From Lamprocystis purpurea (GTDB taxonomy: Bacteria > Pseudomonadota > Gammaproteobacteria > Chromatiales > Chromatiaceae): DNA of 6,443 nt. A model generated the notes under the pieces. It saw only the letters and a program-made list of their open reading frames with translations. It ran no database searches and had not been told where the DNA came from. The DNA lies in NCBI GenBank assembly GCA_020718945.1, contig DYRB01000177.1:1-6443 (forward strand), given 5' to 3'. The position numbers were made by a program, and so were the translations under genes. Of the stretch, positions 1-5,391 are shown in pieces; within the stretch, counting starts at the first letter, position 1, and the number at the start of each line of letters is the position of its first letter.

Positions 1-225
1 GACCTGTGGAACCGCCACAGCCTGGGCGGGTGCACCTACTACGTCGAGCACCCCGGCGGGCGCAACGAGGACAGCTTCCCGGTCAACGCCTACGCCGCGG
101 AGGCCAGGCGCATCGCCCGCTTCCGGCTCATGGGGCACACCCAGGGGGAGATAGATCCGCCGCCAGAGGAGCCGGCGGGGGATCATCCCTATACCCTGGA
201 CTTGCGCTATCAGCCGGGGTGTTAG
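1..225 (+). CDS. C-terminal end of a DUF2126 / transglutaminase-like family protein (5' incomplete)
   Basis: Frame 1 is open from the first base to a TAG at 223-225 and gives 74 residues. The stretch GGCTYYVEHPGGRNEDSFPV, followed by NAYAAEARRIARF and GHTQGE, matches the conserved C-terminal end of DUF2126 proteins as I know it (GGCxYHVxHPGGRN, then FPVNAYEAEARRxARF, then GHTPG). In that family the domain usually forms the second half of a protein of about 1,100 residues that begins with a transglutaminase-like domain. The biochemical role of DUF2126 is not established; these genes often sit with alpha-E and circularly permuted ATP-grasp genes, which suggests peptide bond chemistry. Only the tail is visible, so neither the start nor any catalytic residue can be judged. 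A strong hairpin follows five bases after the stop, so the gene is probably transcribed separately from the ATPase gene downstream. Confidence 0.85.
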   Translation, partial: DLWNRHSLGGCTYYVEHPGGRNEDSFPVNAYAAEARRIARFRLMGHTQGEIDPPPEEPAGDHPYTLDLRYQPGC

Positions 226-229
226 GCAC

Positions 230-263
230 CGCTGGGAGGGGGCCGACTAGCCCCCGCCCAGCG
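230..263 (+). terminator. GC-rich hairpin after the DUF2126 gene, probable terminator
   Basis: Bases 230-243 and 250-263 form a 14-base stem with a single A/G mismatch (237/256) around the 6-base loop CGACTA. The inner part, GGGGGC/GCCCCC, is perfect. The hairpin starts five bases after the DUF2126 stop codon, which is the expected place for a terminator. No T-tract follows (the next bases are CCTTGGTCC), so it is not a textbook intrinsic terminator; it may pause polymerase or protect the 3' end of the transcript. Confidence 0.55.
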
Positions 264-396
264 CCTTGGTCCGCGGTGCGGACCTCTCATCTGCTCGGAC
301 CACTTGGTCCCCGGCGGCTGGTGGGCTACTGTAGGCGGACCATCGGACCGCCATGTAACTGCTGCGCATGGCCCGCCCAGAAAGGTTGCGCCCATC
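264..396. other. Leader of the ATPase operon, rich in GGACC/GGTCC inverted repeats
   Basis: This stretch has no convincing gene but contains three short inverted repeats sharing a GGACC core: 268-274 with 278-284 (GGTCCGC/GCGGACC, 3-base loop), 297-302 with 305-310 (GGACCA/TGGTCC, 2-base spacer) and 334-341 with 345-352 (one mismatch, 3-base loop). GGACC or GGTCC occurs six times within 85 bases. The arrangement could be operator sites for the downstream pair or structured leader RNA. A weak sigma-70-like pair (TTGGTC at 304-309, TACTGT at 327-332, 17-base spacer, 3 of 6 matches each) overlaps the second repeat but is too poor to call a promoter. AAAGG at 381-385 serves as ribosome binding site for the ATPase start at 397. 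Confidence 0.45.
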
Positions 397-1533
397 ATGT
401 TCGACTCCCTCAAGGTTCAGCGCTTTCGCGCTTTCGACTCGTTCGATCTCCCGGGTCTGACCCGGGTCAACCTCCTCGTAGGCAAGAACAATGCAGGCAA
501 GACCTGTCTTCTTGATGCGGTGGAGATGGCTGTGTTGGCCGGAAGCGTCGGCTCATTGGTAAAGAGCCCCATTCGCCGCCGAGAAATCTGGCTTGGATCC
601 GGCGATAAAGGCTCAGATCGATTAGAGATGGACTTGAGCCACATCTTCTTCGGGCACGAGATTCACGATGGAGCCTCATTTGAGATCACTGCGGGGAATG
701 GCGATATCGAACGACGAGTTCGCTGCGATGTTCGCCCAAGACAAGAGGACTTGTTTCCCGTTAATCCCCTATCCGATGATCCGGCCCTCGACTCGCCGCT
801 GGAAGTAGTGCTGACCGGACCGGATAACCCGAACGGGACATCAATTCCGGTCTCGCCGAACGGGCACCTACTGGATATCAGCCGCAGCGGACCGAGCACC
901 CCCTTGCTGCCGCCGCAGCAAGGCACCGACGCACGACCGATTGTGGCAACCCCTCCGCGGACCGCTAAGGGCGCCAGGGTTTGGTTTCTTGGTTCTGGGG
1001 GCGTGCCACCCTGGGGGCTGCAAACGGTATGGGATCTGTTCGTCCTCAGCCCGGAGGAAGAAAAAGTGATCGCGGCCTTGCAGATCATTGAGCCCGACAT
1101 TCAGCGGCTCGCGTTTACCGGACAAGGATCGGAAAGCACAGCATTTGTGAAGCTCAAGGGCGAAGAGCAGAGAATTCCTTTAGGCAGCCTGGGTGATGGA
1201 ATCGGCCGATTGCTTGCTCAAGCCATTTACTTGGCATTGTCAGCCAAGGGCGTACTGCTGATCGACGAAGTCGATACCGGGCTGCACCACTCCACGATGG
1301 AATCGATGTGGCGTTTCATCATCGAATCGGCCCGACGGTTAGATGTCCAAGTGTTCGCGACCTCTCACAGCGGCGACTGCATCCGCGCCCTGGCCTGGCT
1401 TCAGACCGACAGGCCGGACTTGGCGTCGGACATCTCCGTCCATCGCATCGACAAGGCGGCACAGGCAGCCGTTCGGTACTCGGCGGCCGACATCGAGATT
1501 GCCGCACGCCATCATATCGAGGTGCGGGGATGA
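397..1533 (+). CDS. AAA family ATPase, OLD/RecF type (ATPase half of a split OLD-like nuclease)
   Basis: The 378-residue protein begins MFDSLKVQRFRAFDSFDLPG, the usual first strands of OLD/RecF/SMC-like ATPases. The Walker A loop is GKNNAGKT (residues 29-36). A signature-like segment LGSLGDGIGRLL lies near 262-273, Walker B is VLLIDEVDTGLHH (286-298), and the switch-region histidine is in ATSHSGD (residue 324). The middle (about 100-210) is a poorly conserved insertion. The protein stops soon after the ATPase core, with no TOPRIM domain, unlike one-piece OLD nucleases. The start at 397 is preferred over an in-frame ATG at 304 because the conserved fold begins there and an AAAGG motif sits 11 bases upstream. 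The stop overlaps the next start (ATGA), so the two genes are translationally coupled. Hand-counted GC over 541-660 is 55%, against 77% for 5881-5940 in polA, which suggests transfer. A role in phage defence is inferred. Confidence 0.9.
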   Translation: MFDSLKVQRFRAFDSFDLPGLTRVNLLVGKNNAGKTCLLDAVEMAVLAGSVGSLVKSPIRRREIWLGSGDKGSDRLEMDLSHIFFGHEIHDGASFEITAGNGDIERRVRCDVRPRQEDLFPVNPLSDDPALDSPLEVVLTGPDNPNGTSIPVSPNGHLLDISRSGPSTPLLPPQQGTDARPIVATPPRTAKGARVWFLGSGGVPPWGLQTVWDLFVLSPEEEKVIAALQIIEPDIQRLAFTGQGSESTAFVKLKGEEQRIPLGSLGDGIGRLLAQAIYLALSAKGVLLIDEVDTGLHHSTMESMWRFIIESARRLDVQVFATSHSGDCIRALAWLQTDRPDLASDISVHRIDKAAQAAVRYSAADIEIAARHHIEVRG

Positions 1534-2174
1534 CTGCCCCTGCAATGAAACCGGACAGACCCCATAGGCTGATTGTCGAGGGGCGCGACGATAAGTGGTC
1601 GATCATCCAACTCACCGCCAGGCACGGATGGGATTGGGAAAGCCCCAGTCCGCACTATCCCTGGATCGAGGATGCGAAAGGCGACACCGGTGTCCTGGAG
1701 TCCCTCCCGGTAGCCTTGCGTTCCTATCGTCGCGTCGGGATTGTCCTCGATGCGGACATTGCCCCGGGCAACCGCTGGCAGTCGGTTTGTGATCGCGTGG
1801 CCGGGTTCGGTTTCACTCTGGACAGCCGGCCAGACCCGGACGGCACCGTGGCAGAGGCGGCAGACGGCCGTCGCCTAGGGGTCTGGCTCATGCCCGACAA
1901 CCAGAGCCCCGGCAAGCTTGAGGACTTCCTGGCCGTCCTCGTCCCGGCAGGTGATCCGTGCTGGTCATGGTCAGAGGAAAGTACCGAGCGTGCCCGCCAG
2001 CTTGGCGCCAAGTTCCCGCCGTCCGACTTCATCAAAGCGCGCATTCATGCCTGGCTTGCCTGGCAGAAGGAACCCGGATTGCCTTTCGGCACTGCGATTC
2101 AGTCCGCCGCCTTCGCCCACGATGCTCAGGCGGCACGCCAATTCGTGGCCTGGATGGACCGGCTCTTTGCCTGA
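1530..2174 (+). CDS. DUF3226 family protein, TOPRIM-like nuclease candidate
   Basis: This 214-residue protein fits the DUF3226 family, which belongs to the TOPRIM-like superfamily. The three acidic motifs expected of a TOPRIM fold are present: LIVEGRDD (13-21, with E17), VLDADIAPG (72-80, D74 and D76) and LEDFL (130-134, E131 and D132). The family features MPDN (121-124), AWLAWQKEPGLPFGTAI (174-190) and a closing FVAWMDRLF are also seen. TOPRIM domains of this kind cut nucleic acid with metal ions. The start is the ATG inside the ATGA overlap with the ATPase gene; GAGGTG at 1519-1524 lies five bases upstream. A second in-frame ATG at 1545 is less likely. The partner ATPase lacks a TOPRIM domain, so the two probably form one complex, as AriA and AriB (DUF4435) do in PARIS. 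Nuclease activity and defence function are inferences. Confidence 0.87.
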   Translation: MTAPAMKPDRPHRLIVEGRDDKWSIIQLTARHGWDWESPSPHYPWIEDAKGDTGVLESLPVALRSYRRVGIVLDADIAPGNRWQSVCDRVAGFGFTLDSRPDPDGTVAEAADGRRLGVWLMPDNQSPGKLEDFLAVLVPAGDPCWSWSEESTERARQLGAKFPPSDFIKARIHAWLAWQKEPGLPFGTAIQSAAFAHDAQAARQFVAWMDRLFA

Positions 2175-2333
2175 GTCGACAGAAGTCGGCGCATCTACTG
2201 GGACAAGGTCGGCAAGACGCTGGTTGTGCTCGGCTATCGAGCCTCCAATCGGGCCGAGTGGGTGCCCATGGACGACGGGGTCTATTCCGTCACCGCCAAG
2301 GTCGCCTGCTTCGGCGAGAACCCGGCGACCATG
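2175..2333. other. Junction segment without a recognised gene
   Basis: This segment lies between the DUF3226 stop and the point where Uma2 similarity ends. On the plus strand, the frame of the DUF3226 gene stays open past its stop and reads RIYWDKVGKTLVVLGYRAS and then VYSVTAKVACFGENP. That looks more protein-like than chance, but I see no start codon with a ribosome site and recognise no family. A faint resemblance to the C-terminal strands of Uma2 proteins (YW, then TLxVL, then a closing acidic segment) is noted without weight. The minus-strand continuation of the Uma2 frame is open but no longer Uma2-like. It is best read as a recombination scar holding a fragment of unknown origin. Confidence 0.35.
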
Positions 2334-2657
2334 GGAGACGATTTCGCAGACCCAGTCCGGGGTCGTCTCGATGATGCCCGTCGGGCGGTCGGGGACCCGC
2401 TCCTTACGCCAGCCGGCAAGGTCGTGCACCGGGCACTGGTGGACCTCGTAGGCGACGCTGACCTCGGTGATGATCCACCAGCCCCCGGGGCCGGTCTCGC
2501 GGGTGAAGGGGCTCAATTCTGCGCGGGTACTACCCTGGGCCAGGCCGTGCTCCGAACGCGCCATAGGCCGGCGCAGGATCTCCCCGCCGATGAGTTCGCA
2601 GCGCTCATCCGGGCACAGCAACAGGTCGTCGAGGGTCTTGAGCTTGAGCGCTTCCAT
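2334..2657 (-). pseudogene. Uma2 family endonuclease-like gene (DUF820), 3'-truncated
   Basis: From the ATG at 2657 the minus strand reads MEALKLKTLDDLL, CELIGGEILRRPMARSEHG, GGWWIITEVSVAY, VHDLAGWRKERVPDRP and TPDWVCEIVS. These are the successive conserved blocks of Uma2 (PD-(D/E)XK-like) proteins, including the DLAGWR and CEIVS acidic positions. After residue 108 the similarity stops. The frame stays open down to 1971, running antisense into the DUF3226 gene, but the catalytic lysine strand and the YW(L/I)V(D/S) segment expected next are missing. Uma2 proteins usually have about 180-200 residues, so roughly the last 40% is gone. No clear Shine-Dalgarno precedes the ATG. The break lies next to the ATPase/DUF3226 pair, suggesting that arrival of the pair, or a later deletion, cut the gene. 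A fused product with an unrelated tail could still be made. Confidence 0.75.
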
Positions 2658-2736
2658 GGGTTCGGGTGTGAAGGCGTTGGCGTAGCCTGCATTGTGCGGG
2701 GCCCCCGAGGGGACGCAAGGCCGCGCGCCTGAGGCC

Positions 2737-2766
2737 GGGACAAGGGCCCCGGTCTGCCCTTAGCAT
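2737..2766 (+). promoter_or_regulatory. Candidate sigma-70 promoter for the SRPBCC gene
   Basis: GGGACA at 2737-2742 (4 of 6 matches to TTGACA) and TAGCAT at 2761-2766 (4 of 6 to TATAAT) are 18 bases apart, about 30 bases before the chosen SRPBCC start. It is the best plus-strand candidate I found in the 140-base gap between this gene and the divergent Uma2 remnant, but it is a weak match in a GC-rich context. Confidence 0.25.
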
Positions 2767-2797
2767 GTGTAGCCGTCCACTCAACCGGTACTGCCCC

Positions 2798-3328
2798 ATG
2801 ATCCGCAAACTTGCACTGGCCCTCAGCGGGCTCTTCCTCGCCTTCCTGGTGATCGGGCTGCTGTTGCCCGATGCGGTGGGCCTGATGCGCACTATCGAAA
2901 TCTCCGCCCCCCCGGAGAAGGTCTTTCCCCTGGTCAACGACCTGCGGGCCTTCCAGCGCTGGTCGCCCTGGCAGTCGCCGGGACTGGCGGTGGCCTACTC
3001 GGGGGCCGCATCCGGGGTGGGGGCGCGCATGTCCTGGAGCCAGGACGGCGGGGGCATGGCCGGCAGCCAGGAGATCGCCCTGAGCGATCCGCCGCGACGG
3101 GTGGTCTATGCCCTGAGCTTCGGCCCCGGGACCGGGGCTGAGGCGACCCTGGACCTGGAACCGGCGGCGGGCGGGACCCGGGTGACCTGGGGCTTCGCCT
3201 ACCGGATCGGCTACGACATCGTCGGGCGCTACATCGGCGCCCTGGTCAAGGGCCGGGTGGGGGACCAGTACGCCGAGGGGCTCGAGCGCCTCAAGGCCCT
3301 GGTCGAGACGGGCGCGGCCAGGCCCTGA
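2798..3328 (+). CDS. SRPBCC family protein with N-terminal membrane anchor
   Basis: The 176-residue protein opens with MIRKLALALSGLFLAFLVIG, a positively charged start followed by one hydrophobic segment (about residues 4-24), then IEISAPPEKVFPLVNDLRAF and RWSPW (33-58), the hallmark first helix region of SRPBCC / polyketide-cyclase-like proteins. SGAASGVGARMSW, IALSDPPRRVVYAL and TRVTWGFAY supply the strands of the helix-grip fold, and a long C-terminal helix (about 144-171) closes the hydrophobic pocket. Such domains bind hydrophobic ligands; the ligand here cannot be inferred. The ATG at 2798 is chosen over the in-frame ATG at 2765 because the family starts with the anchor helix. No good Shine-Dalgarno is seen before it. 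Its last 38 bases overlap the convergent DUF4389 gene. Confidence 0.88.
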   Translation: MIRKLALALSGLFLAFLVIGLLLPDAVGLMRTIEISAPPEKVFPLVNDLRAFQRWSPWQSPGLAVAYSGAASGVGARMSWSQDGGGMAGSQEIALSDPPRRVVYALSFGPGTGAEATLDLEPAAGGTRVTWGFAYRIGYDIVGRYIGALVKGRVGDQYAEGLERLKALVETGAARP

Positions 3329-3632
3329 AGGGGAAGGGCGGCTCCGGGTCGGCGCAGACCAGGAAGGCGACCATCTCGCCGGTGAACTGGGCAAGAGCGG
3401 CGCCGAACTCGCGCACCAGGCCGTTGGGGGCCCCGGTGAGCAGGATGTAGCCGAACTGGAAGACGGCGATCAGGGTCACCGCCAGCTTGATCAGGCCGAA
3501 GGCGAGGATGTAGAGCAGCATCAGAAGCCCGCGCTTCCAGTGGTCGCGGGTGGCGTGGAACCAGTCGCCCACGCGCTGCACCAGGGTCTCGGCCTGGCTG
3601 GCCCTGGTCGCGGGCCCGGGTTGTTCGTCCAT
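3291..3632 (-). CDS. DUF4389 domain-containing membrane protein
   Basis: This 113-residue protein carries the DUF4389 pattern: a basic lead-in WKRGLLMLLYILAFGLIKL, a hydrophobic stretch continuing to about residue 66 (AVFQFGYILLTGAPN), then GLVREFGAALAQF and the closing PPFPFRAWP. It is predicted to sit in the inner membrane through one long or two short membrane segments (about 34-66), with a soluble N-terminus. Its function is unknown in the family. The start at 3632 is supported by an AGAGGT ribosome site five bases upstream (3638-3643 on the plus strand). The stop lies inside the SRPBCC coding region, giving a 38-base convergent overlap. The residues after FRAWP (PRPSRPGP) look like a short non-conserved tail. 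Confidence 0.87.
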   Translation of the reverse strand: MDEQPGPATRASQAETLVQRVGDWFHATRDHWKRGLLMLLYILAFGLIKLAVTLIAVFQFGYILLTGAPNGLVREFGAALAQFTGEMVAFLVCADPEPPFPFRAWPRPSRPGP

Positions 3633-3726
3633 TGCACACCTCTGTAGGTCGGGGGCGGGGTCGAGGCCCCGGGGTCAAGGGCGCGCAACATGGCACGGTC
3701 GCCGGTGCGACACAAGGGGAGGCAGA

Positions 3727-3901
3727 GGTTGTGAACAATCCCCGGCCGTAGCGAGGGCGTCCCTGGGGGTGTCCGGAAAGGCGCGGGGGTGCACAAGTCC
3801 GGGGAGCATAGCGAGCCTATGTGACCCGGACTTGGGGGTCCCCGCAACGCATCCGGGCGCCGCCAGGGGCGTCCGCAGCAGGCCGGGGTTTGTTCACAAC
3901 C
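3727..3901. repeat. Large imperfect palindrome with 21-base terminal inverted repeats, MITE-like
   Basis: Bases 3727-3747 (GGTTGTGAACAA, then TCCCCGGCC) match the reverse complement of 3881-3901 with one mismatch (3739/3889). The arms continue inward: 3755-3777 with 3852-3874 (one mismatch, a few G-T pairs, one-base axis shift), 3783-3788 with 3840-3845 (GCGGGG/CCCCGC), 3794-3803 with 3825-3834 (CAAGTCCGGG, perfect) and 3807-3811 with 3817-3821 (CATAG/CTATG) around the loop CGAGC. Nearly all stems share one axis near 3814, so the 175 bases can fold into one long hairpin. No coding potential was recognised. Size, terminal repeats and intergenic position suggest a MITE, or a REP/BIME-like structured repeat. 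I see no clear target-site duplication. Both neighbours are on the minus strand, so it could also terminate the propeller gene or act in the DUF4389 leader. Confidence 0.72.
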
Positions 3902-3903
3902 CC

Positions 3904-5391
3904 TTAGGGCGGATCGGTCTTCTCCGGCGTGGGGCCGACCATGCAACTGCGGGTGACGCAGTGCATCAACTTGAGATTGCCGTTGGTCTCGTCGTAGTAG
4001 GTGATGACCGGCAGGCCGTCGGTACCCACGGCGATGGCGCTGTACCAGCCCACGGACCCGGCGGAGTCGAGGGTGGTCAGGTCGGCCGCGGCACAGCCCG
4101 GGTCGCGGCAGGCGGCCAGGCGCAGATCGCCCTTGGCGTAGTCCAGGTAGACGATGAGCGGGTTGCCGTCGGCGCTGATGGCTAGGGCGACGTTGGAGCC
4201 GGTGGACGCCTCGCGGTCGAGGATGCGGATATCGGCGGCGCGGCAGGCCGGGTCCCGGCAATGGGCCAGCTTCAGGTCGTCGTTGACGAAGTCCCAATAG
4301 GCGACCACAGGCATGCCGTCGTCGCCGATGGCCAGCGCCGTCCCCAGGCCAGTCCCGTTGGTGTCGAGGTTGCGGGTCTCGACGTCCACGCAGGCGGGGT
4401 CATAACAGCGGGTGAACCTGAGGTTGCGCTTGGTGGAGTCGTAGTAGCTGATGACCGGCAGGCCGTCGGCCCCCTTGGCGATGTCGGTGTAGAGCCCGGC
4501 GGTACCCTCGCCGTCCACCGTCTCCAGATCGGCCTTGGTGCAGGCGGGGTCGGCGCAGTGGGCGAGCTTGAGGTTGCCATGCACGGCGTCGTGGTAGCTG
4601 ATCACCGGCATACCGTCCTTGCCTATGGCCAGGGCCAGGTGCTCGCCGACCCGCCGGTCGGTATCGACCACCGAGACCTGGGCGGAGGAGCAGTCCAGAT
4701 CGGCGCAATGGGCCGCCTTGAGCATGCGGAACTGGTTGTCGTAGTAGGCGATGATGGGCAGGCCGTCGGTACCGATGGCAATGGCGCTGTACCAACCCAC
4801 GTCGCCCTCCCGGTCCACGGTGGTGACGGTCGAGGTGGTGCAGCCCGGATCGTGGCAGTGGGCGACCTTGAGGTCCCGCTCCGCGTAGTCGAGATAGCTG
4901 ACCATGGGCCGTCCGTCCGGGCCTATGACCAAGGAGCTGTGCCAGCCTACATCCTTGCCGCGGTCGATGATGACCATGCGGTTGCGCGGGCCGGCAGGCT
5001 GGGCGCGGGCCGGTGGTGCCGGGGCGAGGATGAAGACACGGGCGGAATAGTCGTCGTTCTTGCGCCCGGTGGTGACGCTCAGCATGTAGGTGCCGGGGCC
5101 GATCTCGGCGGGCAGGGGCTGGGTGACCAAGGTCTGGGCGTCGAAGCGCTCCAGCTTGAGGACGCGCCGTTCGAGCCTTAGGGTCGGCGGGTATTCGGGG
5201 TCGAAACTGGTCCCGGTGACGGTCAGAACCCGAGTGTCGTAATCGAAGCTCCCGTCCAGGATAGTCATGCGCCCCTGGTCCTGGACCACCACCTTGCCCT
5301 TGGGCGGCGCCGCGGCCAGGGCAGCACCGCCGCTGCACACCAGCGCCAGGCCCAGCAGCCCGCTGGCCAACCAACCTACCGGCCAACACAT
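3904..5391 (-). CDS. Secreted seven-repeat (probable beta-propeller) protein with IPT/TIG-like domain
   Basis: From the ATG at 5391 the protein has 495 residues. It starts with a hydrophobic segment, WLASGLLGLALVCSGG, and an ALA cleavage-like site near residue 26, so it is probably exported by Sec. Residues about 33-123 resemble an IPT/TIG immunoglobulin-like domain (ILDGSFDYDTRVLTVTGTSF, then LPAEIGPGTYMLSV). Then come seven repeats of 49-50 residues (about 142-486) on the pattern VGWYSAIAIGTDGLPVISYY, a short turn, xLKLAHCxDPxC. Each ends in a CX4C pair. DGxPxISYYD repeats are typical of BNR/propeller-like extracellular proteins; seven would close one propeller. The function is unknown. A TTG at 5418 would add MARRLLGWP and give a more basic signal peptide; the frame is open to an ATG at 5658. 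The TAA stop is two bases from the palindrome. Confidence 0.85.
   Translation of the reverse strand: MCWPVGWLASGLLGLALVCSGGAALAAAPPKGKVVVQDQGRMTILDGSFDYDTRVLTVTGTSFDPEYPPTLRLERRVLKLERFDAQTLVTQPLPAEIGPGTYMLSVTTGRKNDDYSARVFILAPAPPARAQPAGPRNRMVIIDRGKDVGWHSSLVIGPDGRPMVSYLDYAERDLKVAHCHDPGCTTSTVTTVDREGDVGWYSAIAIGTDGLPIIAYYDNQFRMLKAAHCADLDCSSAQVSVVDTDRRVGEHLALAIGKDGMPVISYHDAVHGNLKLAHCADPACTKADLETVDGEGTAGLYTDIAKGADGLPVISYYDSTKRNLRFTRCYDPACVDVETRNLDTNGTGLGTALAIGDDGMPVVAYWDFVNDDLKLAHCRDPACRAADIRILDREASTGSNVALAISADGNPLIVYLDYAKGDLRLAACRDPGCAAADLTTLDSAGSVGWYSAIAVGTDGLPVITYYDETNGNLKLMHCVTRSCMVGPTPEKTDPP
3934..4968 (-). repeat. Seven tandem 150-base coding repeats (propeller blades)
   Basis: The seven protein repeats correspond to DNA units of 150 bases, except the fifth at 147. 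They read from 4968 down to about 3934. The units have diverged at the DNA level but still share words such as the reverse complements of GGCAGGCCGTCGGT and GTCGTAGTAG, so they arose by internal duplication some time ago. Cysteine pairs are in the same place in all seven units: residues 179/184, 229/234, 279/284, 329/334, 378/383, 428/433 and 478/483 when counted from the ATG at 5391. Confidence 0.85.

Noticed and set aside
304..332. Sigma-70 promoter for the ATPase operon (TTGGTC, 17 bases, TACTGT)
   Set aside because: Each box matches only 3 of 6 positions, which is expected by chance in a region of this size.
304..396. N-terminal extension of the ATPase from the ATG at 304
   Set aside because: The added 31 residues have no family similarity and would translate through the inverted repeat at 334-352; the conserved fold begins at 397, which has a ribosome site.
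2513..3394. A 293-residue minus-strand open frame across the Uma2 start and the SRPBCC gene
   Set aside because: It is antisense to the well-supported SRPBCC gene, low-complexity in composition, and out of frame with the Uma2 blocks.
3700..3920. Target-site duplication flanking the palindrome
   Set aside because: Left flank (ending GGCAGA) and right flank (starting CCTTAG) share no direct repeat; the only extra match, AG and CT just outside, belongs to the inverted repeat.
3934..4968. Regular 150-base repeats considered as a non-coding tandem repeat or CRISPR-like array
   Set aside because: The units are translated in one frame into conserved protein repeats and have no unique spacers.
4261..5181. 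A 306-residue plus-strand open frame with repetitive sequence
   Set aside because: It is the antisense shadow of the propeller gene; its periodicity follows from the 150-base units and it has no recognisable domain.
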